Below the pieces are notes generated by a model. It searched no databases. It worked only from the letters and a program-made list of their open reading frames with translations, and was not told the origin of the DNA. Position numbers and translations under genes: made by a program. A stretch of DNA of 64,000 bases from Clostridium luticellarii (GTDB taxonomy: Bacteria > Bacillota > Clostridia > Clostridiales > Clostridiaceae), in the NCBI RefSeq assembly GCF_002995845.1, contig NZ_PVXP01000003.1, positions 62,001 through 126,000 on the forward strand, read 5' to 3'. This document shows, in pieces, positions 26,721-36,006 of the stretch (its first letter is position 1; every line of letters starts with the position of its first letter).

Positions 26721-28232
26721 TTAAGCCAGTATATTTACATTATTTTCATCATAATAATCATCCTGTGTTAGTTCTTCAGGTGATACACCATCTACAGTTA
26801 AATTCTTTCCTTTACTGTTTCCCTGATTTTGCTGTCCTTTCCTGCTTTCATCTCTGAAGTAGGTAGTATCCTCATTGTATAGATTTAAAGAAAAGCTCTG
26901 AATTTTTATGTCGTTTCCCTGTAGTTTGTTTGACAGATCCTGCAGATTGTAATTCAAAAGATTGTAGGTATCCTGATTGGAGGCTGTGATGGCCGCTTTC
27001 ATTTTACCTGCTTCCATAACCAGGTTTATGGTGATTTCACCTAACTCCCTTGGATTTATCTTCACCGTCAATTGCTTCACATTGTTAAGATCCATGTACT
27101 TTAAAGTTTTTATAATATCAGAAGTAAAAGAATCCCTGTTTATAACCAAATTTTTTAAATTCTCCAGAGTATTGTCTCCATTTATGTTTGTAAATTGTGA
27201 CATGAAATTAGCGGCCTTTGCAATCTTGTCTTTACTTCCACCATCTATTAGATTTTTCAATATTTCATCTTCACTTCCGGTAAAATTTCCGCTGCCCTTG
27301 TCACCTGATTTGTCAGAACTATTCTGGGACATATTGGAGTTTTGAGAGGATGTCAGTGCATTATTCAAATTTGATTCTATATTTCCATTTTGAGGAGATG
27401 CCAGAGCATTGTTTAATCCTGACTGAGCCTTCTGGTTAACATTCTGAAGTACAAATCCAGTAAGATCAGCACTCAGCTTTTCTCCTGCACTATCTGTATT
27501 CATCTGCGCCAGCAGAGCCAGATTTATCTCACTTTTTATCTTGTTATATAAATTTTGTTCCAAATCTGCACTCTGTGACAGTTTAGACAAAATAGCACTT
27601 CTTAGCTTTTCAGCTGATTTTTCACTGAACTCCTTGCTCAATCCAAGTTTTTGCAGTATATCAAAGAATTCACCTGCATTTTTTTCCACTATTTTATCTA
27701 TTGTACTTTTGCCTGATGCATTCTTGTCCTCCACTGTATTATCCGACACTATGGATTGGAGATTTTTTAAAATATCACTGCTTATACTGTCACTTATTTT
27801 ATCTATGGTTCCTTCAATAGTGTCTTTTGAATTTTCCCCATTGAAAAGCAGTACGTTCAAAAGATATACCAAGCTGTTCCTGTCTATATTTCCTTTGGAG
27901 ACTTCATCCTCTATCTTCTGTATATCTTCATCGCTGAATCCTGCTTCTTTTAATTCCTCCTTCAGTTTTTTATCTAAAACTTCATCTTTGCTGTCACCAT
28001 TATCCCGGGAAGAAATTTTATTTTCATCTGAATGATCTGCTACTTTTCCTGTAGATGTATTTTCATCTGAACTCCTGGAATTCTCTGAAATTTCCTGAGT
28101 GGATTTTTTTAAGGCACTTTTAAAATCACTTCCGCTGCTGACCTGGGATCTGTCAGTAGAAAATGTACTTGATGTACTGCCTACAGCAGCTGTTTTTGTA
28201 TTAATTGCCGCTGCAAAATTTATACCTGTCAT
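26721..28232 (-). CDS. fliK: Flagellar hook-length control protein FliK
   Basis: A 503-residue secreted ruler protein. The first 90 residues are Ser/Asp-rich and disordered. A helical middle follows, and the conserved C-terminal domain lies at about 380-460 (LTVKINPRELGEITINLVME), which contacts FlhB to switch export. Near residues 272-302 two imperfect tandem units share LNNAL and a Gln-Asn pattern. I start at 28232, as AAAGGAGGTGAATAAA precedes that ATG. Overall similarity is low outside the C-terminal domain, as usual for FliK. Confidence 0.85.
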   Translation of the reverse strand: MTGINFAAAINTKTAAVGSTSSTFSTDRSQVSSGSDFKSALKKSTQEISENSRSSDENTSTGKVADHSDENKISSRDNGDSKDEVLDKKLKEELKEAGFSDEDIQKIEDEVSKGNIDRNSLVYLLNVLLFNGENSKDTIEGTIDKISDSISSDILKNLQSIVSDNTVEDKNASGKSTIDKIVEKNAGEFFDILQKLGLSKEFSEKSAEKLRSAILSKLSQSADLEQNLYNKIKSEINLALLAQMNTDSAGEKLSADLTGFVLQNVNQKAQSGLNNALASPQNGNIESNLNNALTSSQNSNMSQNSSDKSGDKGSGNFTGSEDEILKNLIDGGSKDKIAKAANFMSQFTNINGDNTLENLKNLVINRDSFTSDIIKTLKYMDLNNVKQLTVKINPRELGEITINLVMEAGKMKAAITASNQDTYNLLNYNLQDLSNKLQGNDIKIQSFSLNLYNEDTTYFRDESRKGQQNQGNSKGKNLTVDGVSPEELTQDDYYDENNVNILA

Positions 28233-28282
28233 TTTATTCACCTCCTTTCATATATTTCAAAACAACAATTTATATAAAATTA

Positions 28283-28717
28283 TTATCTTGTACCAAAATT
28301 TCTCATAAATCCATAGAGGGCAAATTCATCATTCAACTTCTGCTCTATTTTATTCTGTTCCTGCACAAAGGCCCTGTATCCTTTGTCCTTCAATATCTCT
28401 ACTGTCTTTCTGTCAATTTGTCTCTGCTTCAGTTCTTCTCTTTTCCCCTCTACGATCTTTTCTTTTCTGCTGAGTTCCCGGGAGGTTTCATCTATATTAT
28501 AGTTAAGGGCATTTATATAAATATGTGTTATCTTCTGCTCTATGACAGATGCAGGCAAAGGCCTGTTTTTATACTCATTGTATTTTTCCTCCAGGTCGGT
28601 GAGCTTTTTCTTCACCTTTATCCTTTCACCCTGGGCCTTTTGAAATTCCATTTTACTTTCATCTTCCTTGTCGATCCTAATATCCAAGAGCTTCTGCAAT
28701 TTAAACTTGTACTTCAT
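28283..28717 (-). CDS. fliJ: Flagellar export chaperone FliJ
   Basis: A 144-residue, highly charged, all-helical coiled-coil protein, the usual size for FliJ, which links the FliI ATPase to the FlhA gate. It begins MKYKFKLQKLLDIR, the typical FliJ start. I chose the ATG at 28717, with CAGGAGATGAAAAATTT ahead of it, rather than a longer frame that would overlap fliI heavily. It follows fliI by about 20 bases. Confidence 0.88.
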   Translation of the reverse strand: MKYKFKLQKLLDIRIDKEDESKMEFQKAQGERIKVKKKLTDLEEKYNEYKNRPLPASVIEQKITHIYINALNYNIDETSRELSRKEKIVEGKREELKQRQIDRKTVEILKDKGYRAFVQEQNKIEQKLNDEFALYGFMRNFGTR

Positions 28718-28736
28718 AAATTTTTCATCTCCTGTT

Positions 28737-30044
28737 TCAGCTGAACATATTTTCCAATCTGTCTGTACTGTCTTTAAGTGTCGAATACTCATCCATCTTC
28801 TGCTTTAAATAATCAACAAGCGGTTCATAATATTTTATAGCCATGTCCACTTTTTTATTGTTCCCCTTCACATAGGCACCTATATTTATCAAATCCTCTG
28901 AATTTCTATATGTAGACAGCATATCCCTGGCAAAGGAGGCACTTTTTCTGTGTTCTTCCGTAGTTACTTCAGGCATGAGCCTGCTTATACTTGCCAGTAT
29001 ATCTATTGCAGGGTAGTGATTTTTATTTGCCAGAGCCCTGGACAGCACTATATGACCATCCAGTATGCTTCTCACTGCATCTGCAATGGGTTCATTCAAA
29101 TCATCTCCATCCACAAGCACCGTATAAAAAGCAGTTATAGAGCCTTTGTCAGACATGCCAGCCCTCTCCATAAGCCTGGGAAGTTTCGCAAACACAGATG
29201 GAGTATAACCTTTTGTAGCCGGAGGTTCCCCTACGGCAAGTCCTATTTCTCTCTGGGCCATGGCAAACCTGGTGACGGAATCCATCATCAGTATTACTTT
29301 TTTCCCTTTATCCCTGAAATATTCCGCAATGGCAGTGGCTGTAAATGCACCCTTTAATCTGACCAGTGCCGGCTTGTCGGAAGTGGCACACACTATTATG
29401 GATTTTTTAAGTCCTTCTTCTCCCAGATCCTGTTCTATAAAATCTTTTACTTCTCTTCCTCTTTCTCCTATAAGCGCTATTACATTTACATCCGCTTCCG
29501 CATATCTGGCAATCATGCCGAGAGTGGTGCTTTTCCCGACTCCGCTTCCTGCAAATATACCAATTCTCTGGCCCTCTCCGCAGGTCAGAAAACCATCTAT
29601 GGCACGTATGCCTGTGGAAATGGAACTGCTTATTCTTCTTCTTTTAAGGGGATCAGGAGGTTCTGCATCCAATTCATAAAAACTGCCCTCATGTACGGGC
29701 TCTCCATTAAGTGGATTGCCAAGCCCATCCAGAACCTTTCCAAACAGTTCTTCTGAACACTCTACATTTAGATGTCTTCTCTCAGGAACTACCCTGCATC
29801 CCGGAGAAATCCCGGTAAGCTCCCCAAGCGGCATAAGTATCACATCATCTTCTTCAAAGCCCACCACTTCACAGACAATTTTATGATTTTCTTCATTGTA
29901 AATGCTGCAGACTTCCCCTATAAAGGCCTTTATTCCCTGCACTTCTATGGTAAGTCCTATGACTTTTTTTACAGTTCCCTCCTGATAAGAAAAATTAGCT
30001 TCGCCTATTCTGTTGTTCAACTCCTGAAAGTTTAAATTTATCAC
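28737..30044 (-). CDS. fliI: Flagellum-specific ATPase FliI
   Basis: A 435-residue hexameric ATPase related to the F1 beta subunit that energises flagellar export. The Walker A loop is GIFAGSGVGKST near residues 162-173; Walker B is VILMMDSVTRFA; GLAVGEPPATKGYTPSVFA follows. Several near starts exist. GTG at 30044 has AAAGGTGATGATTT ahead of it and gives the expected N-terminus. It sits between fliH and fliJ. Confidence 0.93.
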   Translation of the reverse strand: MINLNFQELNNRIGEANFSYQEGTVKKVIGLTIEVQGIKAFIGEVCSIYNEENHKIVCEVVGFEEDDVILMPLGELTGISPGCRVVPERRHLNVECSEELFGKVLDGLGNPLNGEPVHEGSFYELDAEPPDPLKRRRISSSISTGIRAIDGFLTCGEGQRIGIFAGSGVGKSTTLGMIARYAEADVNVIALIGERGREVKDFIEQDLGEEGLKKSIIVCATSDKPALVRLKGAFTATAIAEYFRDKGKKVILMMDSVTRFAMAQREIGLAVGEPPATKGYTPSVFAKLPRLMERAGMSDKGSITAFYTVLVDGDDLNEPIADAVRSILDGHIVLSRALANKNHYPAIDILASISRLMPEVTTEEHRKSASFARDMLSTYRNSEDLINIGAYVKGNNKKVDMAIKYYEPLVDYLKQKMDEYSTLKDSTDRLENMFS

Positions 30045-30074
30045 CAAATCATCACCTTTGTGGAACAAAATTGA

Positions 30075-30842
30075 TTATTTCACATCACTAAATATATCCT
30101 TCAGCTTCTTCATGGCTATATCTACAGATAAGACAACCTTCCCGCTGTCTCTTTCTATAATCACACCGCCTTCTTCTATGCTTTCATCGGGTATTACAAA
30201 TATATCACCCTTAAAAGGAAGCTGTTCCTTCCATCTGCCAATTTGTTCTCTGAATTCACTGCAGTATTTCTCTCTGCTCTTCACAATAAAAGTCCTGGAA
30301 TCCTTGGCCTGAGAAAGGGCATCAAAAACCATGTTATTCAAACTGTCTTTATCTTTAATTTCCCGCTTTAAAATAGTTTCCACTGTATTTATCATGAATT
30401 TTTTTATTTCAGCTTCTTTTTCCATGAGATACCTGTTTTTTTCCTCTACGGCAGCTCTCAAAACCGCATCAGCCCTGTCCCTTATAGCTTTGCCCTCAGC
30501 TTGGGCCTTTTCTATATTTTTGACATAACCTTCATCATAGGCATTTTTAAAGCCCTCATCATGCCCCTTTTTCTCTCCATCTTCATAGCCCTTCTTACTG
30601 GCGGCAGCATAAGCTTTTTCTTTAATTTCCCTGGCTTGAATTTTGGCATCAGAAAGTATTTTTTCCCTATCCACTGCGGCACCCTTCATCATGGTCTTTA
30701 TTAAATTGTCATAATCATTCACAGGTGAACTTTCGTGGTTTTCACTTTTTTTAACAGTATGTTTTTTGAATATGGTGACTACGTTCTGTACTCCGCTTTC
30801 ATCTATACTGCTGCCCTTTATAATTTTATACGATGATCGCAT
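30075..30842 (-). CDS. fliH: Flagellar export ATPase regulator FliH
   Basis: A 255-residue protein with a long charged helical middle, including GxxxG-like turns (KKGYEDGEKKGHDEGFKNAY) typical of FliH, and a conserved C-terminal domain that binds FliI. It acts as a stalk between the ATPase and the C ring. The ATG at 30842 has AGAGGTGGAG ahead of it and overlaps the end of fliG by 17 bases. Confidence 0.88.
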   Translation of the reverse strand: MRSSYKIIKGSSIDESGVQNVVTIFKKHTVKKSENHESSPVNDYDNLIKTMMKGAAVDREKILSDAKIQAREIKEKAYAAASKKGYEDGEKKGHDEGFKNAYDEGYVKNIEKAQAEGKAIRDRADAVLRAAVEEKNRYLMEKEAEIKKFMINTVETILKREIKDKDSLNNMVFDALSQAKDSRTFIVKSREKYCSEFREQIGRWKEQLPFKGDIFVIPDESIEEGGVIIERDSGKVVLSVDIAMKKLKDIFSDVK

Positions 30843-31842
30843 CTTCTCCACCTCTTGCCATAACTACTTCTCCTGCTTCATCCAGCCTTCTTATAATATT
30901 TACAATACCCTGCTGTGCTTTTTCTACATCCATCAGTCTCACAGGTCCCAGGAATTCGATATCCTCTTTCAATGCTGCTGAAGCCCTCTTGGATTGGTTC
31001 CTGAATATACATTCAGCTACCTCTTCGGAACAGCCTTTAAGCGCAAGGGAAAGATCCTTTGAATCCACTTCTCTAAGAACTCTCTGAATAGATACATCAT
31101 CAAGGGTGACAATATCCTCAAATACAAACATGGACTCCCTGACTTTTTCTGCCAGTTCCGCATCTTCTTTCTCCAGGCCCTCCGTAATATTCTTTTCAGT
31201 AGATCTATCTACCTGATTCAGTATATCCACAATGGTCTGGACGCCACCGATCACCTTCATATCGGACCTAACCACAGAGGACAGTTTATCATCAAGCACC
31301 TTTTCTATCTCCTTCACCACATCATGTGAAGTAGTACTCATTGTTGCAATTCTGTAGGATACTTCCGCCTGGACATTTTCAGGAAGTGCTGAAAGTATCT
31401 GTCCCGCCTTATCCGCTTGAAGATAGCAGAGTATGAGAGCTATAGTCTGGGGATGTTCATCTGATATTATGTTCAAGAGCTGGTGGGCATCTGCCTTTCT
31501 GGCTATGGCAAAAGGTCTGAACTGCTGGGTCGCTTCTGTAACTTTATCCAGTATCTCAATGGCCCTTTGACTTCCAAGAGCTTTTGACAGAAGATTTCTG
31601 GCATATTCTATACCGCCCTCCAGCAGATAATCCTTGGCCTTGTTCATCTGAACAAATTCCTCAAGTATTTCCTTTTTTTGATCCGACTTAACCGAGCTTA
31701 TATTGGCTATTTCATAAGTTATCTTCTGTATCTCAGCATCCGGCAATTTCTTAATTATACCTGCGGCTGCTTCTGGCCCAAGAGTTATGAATAATATGGC
31801 CGCCTTTTGAACTCCAGTTAATTTTTGATTGTCTCTAGCCAT
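30826..31842 (-). CDS. fliG: Flagellar motor switch protein FliG
   Basis: A 338-residue C-ring protein. It shows the N-terminal FliG domain (LTGVQKAAILFITLGPEAAA), the EHPQTIALIL middle motif near 125-135, and the C-terminal torque helix with conserved charges (FEDIVTLDDVSIQRVLREVD). It binds FliF below the membrane and contacts the stator. FliM and FliN, its C-ring partners, are not encoded in this window. The ATG at 31842 follows GAGAGGTGATAAAA. Confidence 0.95.
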   Translation of the reverse strand: MARDNQKLTGVQKAAILFITLGPEAAAGIIKKLPDAEIQKITYEIANISSVKSDQKKEILEEFVQMNKAKDYLLEGGIEYARNLLSKALGSQRAIEILDKVTEATQQFRPFAIARKADAHQLLNIISDEHPQTIALILCYLQADKAGQILSALPENVQAEVSYRIATMSTTSHDVVKEIEKVLDDKLSSVVRSDMKVIGGVQTIVDILNQVDRSTEKNITEGLEKEDAELAEKVRESMFVFEDIVTLDDVSIQRVLREVDSKDLSLALKGCSEEVAECIFRNQSKRASAALKEDIEFLGPVRLMDVEKAQQGIVNIIRRLDEAGEVVMARGGEDAIIV

Positions 31843-31847
31843 TTTTA

Positions 31848-33434
31848 TCACCTCTCATCCTCTGCCATCCACGATTTTATTATATCTACAACTTGATCAG
31901 GCTTGTTTTTGGCATATTTCTTTATTTCATTTTCAATATGGGTATCTTCATCTTCTTTTTCAAGCTCCAGCGGATTGAATTTAGGCTTTTCTTTAACCTG
32001 GGTCTCATCCCCTACAACTGTATCTATGCCCTGAGGCTCCATTTCCTCATCAAACAAATCCTCTTCCTCATGCTTTCTTCTCCAGAGTACAACTCCAACT
32101 ATAACAGCAATTACAGCTGCTGCAATTCCTCCTATAATAGCGAAAAGTCTGTTTCTCCTTGCCTGTTGTTCTGCCTGATTCATGGCATTCATATCCTTCT
32201 GCGCATTATCCTGGGCTGTAGTATCAAAAGGTATTCCCTCCACACTTATGGTATCTCCCCTGTTGGCATCATATCCTATGGCAGAAACCGCCAGATTTCT
32301 TATTGCAGTTGTAGTAGCATCGTCCACATTTCCGTCCAGTGCTACAGAAGCAGTAAGCCTTTTTACACTTCCCGGCGCTTTCACAGTTTTCTGCTCCACC
32401 TTGGATACATCATAATTTCTGGTAACTTCATTATTGGTGGAATTTCCATTATTTCCAGTGGTATTTATGGTATTGCTCATATTGTTGTCCACAGGACTGG
32501 CACCTGCATTATCAGTTCCTCCTGTGTTTGTACTGTTTACCGTGTGTTCACTTACCACTGCAGTCCTGTTTGGATCATAAGTTGTGGCGTCCTGCTGTAC
32601 GGCATCAAAATCAAGATCCGCATTCACCTGTACCTGAACCTTGTTTTTTCCATATACAGTTTCCAGCATACTTAAAAGTCTTTTTTCCATGTCCTTTTCA
32701 TACTGCTGCTTAAGCTGCTGCTGTTTTTCCGCCGGCACAGTGCTGTCCTCTGCATTGCCATTTTCATCCTGATACAGATTTTTAGACAAAAGATTCATTT
32801 TATCATCTATGACCTGGACATTTTCTTTAGGTATATTCTTTACACCTCCAGATACAAGTGCCACCAAAGCTTTCACCTGATCCTGGCTGAGCTGCTGTCC
32901 GCTTTTCAGTTTCAGTGTTACCGAAGCACTTCCCGGCTGAGTGTCTTTCACAAATTCAGTATCATCAGGAAGTACCAGGTGCACTCTGGCGTCCTGAACC
33001 TGCGGAAGGGCTTTTATAGTTCTCTCCAGTTCTCCCTGCAGTGCCCTCTGATAATTTACCTTTATCTCGGCATCCGTAGTACCAAGATTGGTTTTATCAA
33101 ATAATTCAAATCCCTGGCTTCCATTGGTAAGCTGCACTTCTGAAAGTACCTTCATTCTGTCACTGTCCACTTCATCCTTAGGTACCAAAATTGAATTTCC
33201 TTCCACTTTAACATCTACTTTGTCATCTTGGAGTTTTTTATACACTGCTGCTGAATCAGTCTGATTCATATTTGAGAAAAGTACTGCATATTTTTTCTTT
33301 CCCAAGGATATTCCTCCAAATATGACTGCCGCTATAAGCCCTGCTGCTATAACTCCAAAAGCTATCTTTTTATTTCTACTCAAATTTTTCCATCTGTCCA
33401 TTAGATTCTTTAAAAATTGTGATAGCTTATCCAT
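31848..33434 (-). CDS. fliF: Flagellar MS-ring protein FliF
   Basis: A 528-residue ring protein with two membrane helices (about 23-43 and 430-450). The YscJ-type ring-building motif region is near 45-200 (QRALQGELERTIKALPQVQD), followed by a Thr/Asn-rich loop near 290-335. The FliG-binding C-terminal tail is acidic then amphipathic (KPDQVVDIIKSWMAED). FliF is the first structure laid down in assembly. It is followed directly by fliG. Confidence 0.95.
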   Translation of the reverse strand: MDKLSQFLKNLMDRWKNLSRNKKIAFGVIAAGLIAAVIFGGISLGKKKYAVLFSNMNQTDSAAVYKKLQDDKVDVKVEGNSILVPKDEVDSDRMKVLSEVQLTNGSQGFELFDKTNLGTTDAEIKVNYQRALQGELERTIKALPQVQDARVHLVLPDDTEFVKDTQPGSASVTLKLKSGQQLSQDQVKALVALVSGGVKNIPKENVQVIDDKMNLLSKNLYQDENGNAEDSTVPAEKQQQLKQQYEKDMEKRLLSMLETVYGKNKVQVQVNADLDFDAVQQDATTYDPNRTAVVSEHTVNSTNTGGTDNAGASPVDNNMSNTINTTGNNGNSTNNEVTRNYDVSKVEQKTVKAPGSVKRLTASVALDGNVDDATTTAIRNLAVSAIGYDANRGDTISVEGIPFDTTAQDNAQKDMNAMNQAEQQARRNRLFAIIGGIAAAVIAVIVGVVLWRRKHEEEDLFDEEMEPQGIDTVVGDETQVKEKPKFNPLELEKEDEDTHIENEIKKYAKNKPDQVVDIIKSWMAEDER

Positions 33435-33450
33435 TTAATTAGCACTCCCT

Positions 33451-33819
33451 CTATAACTGTGTTCTATTCAACTCCTGATATGCATCTACCAATTTGTTTC
33501 TGATCTGTACTGCCAGTTCCAGTGACATCTTGGCCTGTTCTGTATCCAGCATTACGTTATGTATATCCGTTCTATCCCCTTCTATAAGTTCCTGGGTACT
33601 GTTATCTGCCTGTAACTGCTGTCTGTTTACTTCATCCAGCTTGCTTTTGAGCATGGATGAAAAATCGGATATGCTGCTGTCCGTATCTGTGTCTCCATCT
33701 ATTTTGGCATCATCCGATATGGTATTGCCTGCTGAGATATTGCTGCTTACATTACTGCCCTGTACAGTTTTGTTGAAATCAAATATACTGCTGTCAGGTA
33801 CATACTCATTTATTCTCAT
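33451..33819 (-). CDS. fliE: Hook-basal body junction protein FliE
   Basis: A 122-residue protein; the conserved FliE domain is in the last 75 residues (SSMLKSKLDEVNRQQLQADN, then DIHNVMLDTEQAKMSLELAV). FliE links the MS ring to the rod. The first 45 residues are variable and rich in Ser and Asp. The ATG follows GGAGGATGGTGTATAT. It lies between flgC and fliF as in other Firmicutes. Confidence 0.92.
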   Translation of the reverse strand: MRINEYVPDSSIFDFNKTVQGSNVSSNISAGNTISDDAKIDGDTDTDSSISDFSSMLKSKLDEVNRQQLQADNSTQELIEGDRTDIHNVMLDTEQAKMSLELAVQIRNKLVDAYQELNRTQL

Positions 33820-33837
33820 ATATACACCATCCTCCTA

Positions 33838-34269
33838 TTATTTCCCTATTTCCAGAGCTTTTGAAAACATGCTCTTTTCTGCATTAACGGCACTTACATT
33901 CGCCTCATAGGATCTTGTAGCCACCATCATATCCGCCATCTCATTCAATATGTTTACATTAGGCATGGATACATATCCATCTGCATCTGCATCAGGATTA
34001 GCAGGATCATATACTCTTCTGAGCGGTGAAGGATCTTCCACCACCCCTATGGCCTTCACTCCCATAGGTACCTGAGTATATTGTCCATTCTTATTCAATT
34101 CACTGTTCAGATTCTCCTGGAACACAGCAACCTTTCTTCTATATGGCTGTCCATCAGCTCCCCTTGTAGTCTCTGCATTGGCCATGTTGGAAGCTATGGT
34201 ATCCATTCTTAGCCTTTCTGCCGAAAGTCCGCTGGCACTTATTCTCAGCGTATTGAAAGCTTCAATCAT
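33838..34269 (-). CDS. flgC: Flagellar basal-body rod protein FlgC
   Basis: A 143-residue proximal rod protein. The N-terminal rod motif ([20 protein letters not shown], then [12 protein letters not shown]) and the C-terminal [20 protein letters not shown] are those of FlgC. It follows flgB by 25 bases with GGAGGAGCAGATTT before the ATG. Confidence 0.95.
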   Translation of the reverse strand: MIEAFNTLRISASGLSAERLRMDTIASNMANAETTRGADGQPYRRKVAVFQENLNSELNKNGQYTQVPMGVKAIGVVEDPSPLRRVYDPANPDADADGYVSMPNVNILNEMADMMVATRSYEANVSAVNAEKSMFSKALEIGK

Positions 34270-34294
34270 AAATCTGCTCCTCCTCTACTATTTA

Positions 34295-34696
34295 TTACTT
34301 TCCATCTATTACATATCTTCTCATGGACAACTTGTTGTTTACCTGGGTTACAAGTGCATTGTACATGAGGGCATTAGCCGACTGATTCACCATTTCATTG
34401 TCAATATCCACATTGTTTCCATCCTCATTCATGCTGGTGCTGTCATCTGTCTTCACATTTACGGAACCATATTCACTGTTTACCTTTATATGCTTTTCAT
34501 CATCCGTTTTAAGTTCCAGATCATCCACACTTTTTTTCAAGGATTCTTCAAAAGTGACATATTTTCTCTTATACCCTTCGGTATTTATATTGGCCATATT
34601 ATCAGCCGTGGCCTCACTCCTGGCCTGGGATGCATCCAGACCCTTCTGCAAGAGGTCATATACCAATTCATCTTTAGGCAACTGTGATATATTCAA
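34295..34696 (-). CDS. flgB: Flagellar basal-body rod protein FlgB
   Basis: A 133-residue proximal rod protein and first gene of the fla operon. The rod motif ASQARSEATADNMANINTEG lies near residues 18-37, with the C-terminal helix VDIDNEMVNQSANALMYNAL. The start is TTG at 34696, supported by AGAGGGA 8-10 bases ahead; no ATG is nearby. It lies 25 bases downstream of the likely transcription start. Confidence 0.9.
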   Translation of the reverse strand: MNISQLPKDELVYDLLQKGLDASQARSEATADNMANINTEGYKRKYVTFEESLKKSVDDLELKTDDEKHIKVNSEYGSVNVKTDDSTSMNEDGNNVDIDNEMVNQSANALMYNALVTQVNNKLSMRRYVIDGK

Positions 34697-34727
34697 TTAT
34701 TGATCCCTCTTTCCACACTATTTTTTT

Positions 34728-34756
34728 ATAGTATTTTACAAAAAATTCATTCACAA
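34728..34756 (-). promoter_or_regulatory. Predicted sigma-A promoter of the fla operon
   Basis: On the minus strand, TTGTGA (34751-34756) is followed by a 17-base spacer and TACTAT (34728-34733), about 32 bases ahead of the flgB start. It is the best housekeeping-type promoter in this AT-rich gap. Start sites have not been mapped. Confidence 0.6.
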
Positions 34757-35051
34757 ATTGTAGGTATAGTTAATAATTTAATTTTATTTTACTTTATATT
34801 AAAATCTTATTTTAATATAATTTATAATATCACAAAATTGTATGTTAATGCTATAATTATATGAAATTTTTCCTAATTATTATAAATTTTTATTAAAAAT
34901 GCTCCCTTATTTTGCAACTAATATTACACAAATATATACATATTATTCCCTTTTACATCTTCATTTTTTATTTTCCACTATTTATATTATATTTATATTA
35001 TATTTATGTTATTTAACATAAATATCTAGATTTTTTTTAAAAAAAATAAAA
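34757..35051. other. AT-rich intergenic region upstream of flgB
   Basis: About 300 bases of very AT-rich sequence between the flagellin terminator and the fla promoter. No ORF of note and no recognisable c-di-GMP riboswitch core are seen. Short direct repeats of TTATATTATATTTAT occur near 34980-35005. It may hold further promoter or regulator sites that I cannot define. Confidence 0.5.
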
Positions 35052-35091
35052 TACTGTTTGAAAACAAAACATATCCTGTTTTCAAACAGTA
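35052..35091 (-). terminator. Terminator of the flagellin transcript
   Basis: A perfect 15-bp stem, TACTGTTTGAAAACA at 35052-35066 with 35077-35091, and a 10-base loop. In the minus-strand direction a long T/A-rich run follows. It lies 15 bases after the flagellin stop. Confidence 0.9.
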
Positions 35092-35105
35092 CTATAACTT
35101 AAAAA

Positions 35106-35963
35106 TTATTTTCTGATGTTTTCCAGTATTTTAAGCACATCCTGAGGAAGTTTATTGGCCTGGGCAATCATGGCAGTAGATGCTTCCATAATTATACCTT
35201 CTTTTGAGTAATTGGTTATTTCTTCCGCTATATCCGCATCACTCAAGTCACTGTCTGCACTAATCATCTGATCAGTTAAATTCTGCATATTGTAATAACT
35301 GGTTTCAAATTTATTTTCCAGTGCACCATATTTGCTTCTATAAGAAACAATCCTGCTTAAAGTACTGTCTATTGTCCCCAAAGTATCATCTATGTTTCCA
35401 TCCAGTACATCTTTACCCTCACCGCTTCTAATTGAATATAAATCCGGTATGTCGCCCTGTCCACTGTCGGTCAAATCCAACTGTGGTATATCCGTACTTT
35501 CCCCTGCATTGGCTCCTGTTGGCATATTCAAGACTTTATCCTCCCCATTTTGAGCCAGCAGTTTCAATCCGTTGAATTCTGTCTGATCAGCTGTGGAACT
35601 TATTCCATCCAGCATCTGATCTATCTCATTTTGTATTACACTCTTATCTTCCGGGGTGGTTGTCCCATTGCCAGCCTGTAGGGTAAGCTGTCTTATCCTC
35701 TGAATCATGCTGGTAATTTCCTGAAGGCCGCCCTCTGCAGTCTGGAGCATGCTCACCCCGTCCTGAACATTTCTGGCGGCAGCTTGAAGTCCGCCTATCT
35801 GTAGTTTCATATTCTGACTTTGCACCATGCCGCTGGGGTTGTCCTTGGCACTATTTAATTTAAGGCCGCTGGAAATTCTAAGTGAATTCCCGCTTTGTCT
35901 GCTCAAAGCTTGATTCTGTAGAAAATTCATAGTCAATGCAGGCATATTATAGCTTATTCTCAT
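35106..35963 (-). CDS. Flagellin (divergent)
   Basis: A 285-residue flagellin. The N-terminal D0/D1 helices (RISSGLKLNSAKDNPSGMVQ) and C-terminal D1/D0 (STAMIAQANKLPQDVLKILE) are conserved, with a short variable middle. The start MRISYNMPALTMNFLQNQ departs from the common MIINHN...A pattern, so this may be a minor or divergent flagellin rather than the main filament subunit. It follows the CWB2 gene by only 43 bases and has its own terminator, so the two probably share the sigma-D-type promoter at 37526. The ribosome binding site AAGAGGAGTGG precedes the ATG. Confidence 0.9.
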   Translation of the reverse strand: MRISYNMPALTMNFLQNQALSRQSGNSLRISSGLKLNSAKDNPSGMVQSQNMKLQIGGLQAAARNVQDGVSMLQTAEGGLQEITSMIQRIRQLTLQAGNGTTTPEDKSVIQNEIDQMLDGISSTADQTEFNGLKLLAQNGEDKVLNMPTGANAGESTDIPQLDLTDSGQGDIPDLYSIRSGEGKDVLDGNIDDTLGTIDSTLSRIVSYRSKYGALENKFETSYYNMQNLTDQMISADSDLSDADIAEEITNYSKEGIIMEASTAMIAQANKLPQDVLKILENIRK

Positions 35964-36006
35964 AAAATTCCACTCCTCTTAATTCATAGAATATTTTTTT
36001 CAATTC

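Noticed and set aside
34757-35051. Possible c-di-GMP riboswitch upstream of the fla operon, as in some clostridia
   Set aside because: The sequence is almost pure A/T with no GEMM core or GNRA-receptor pattern.
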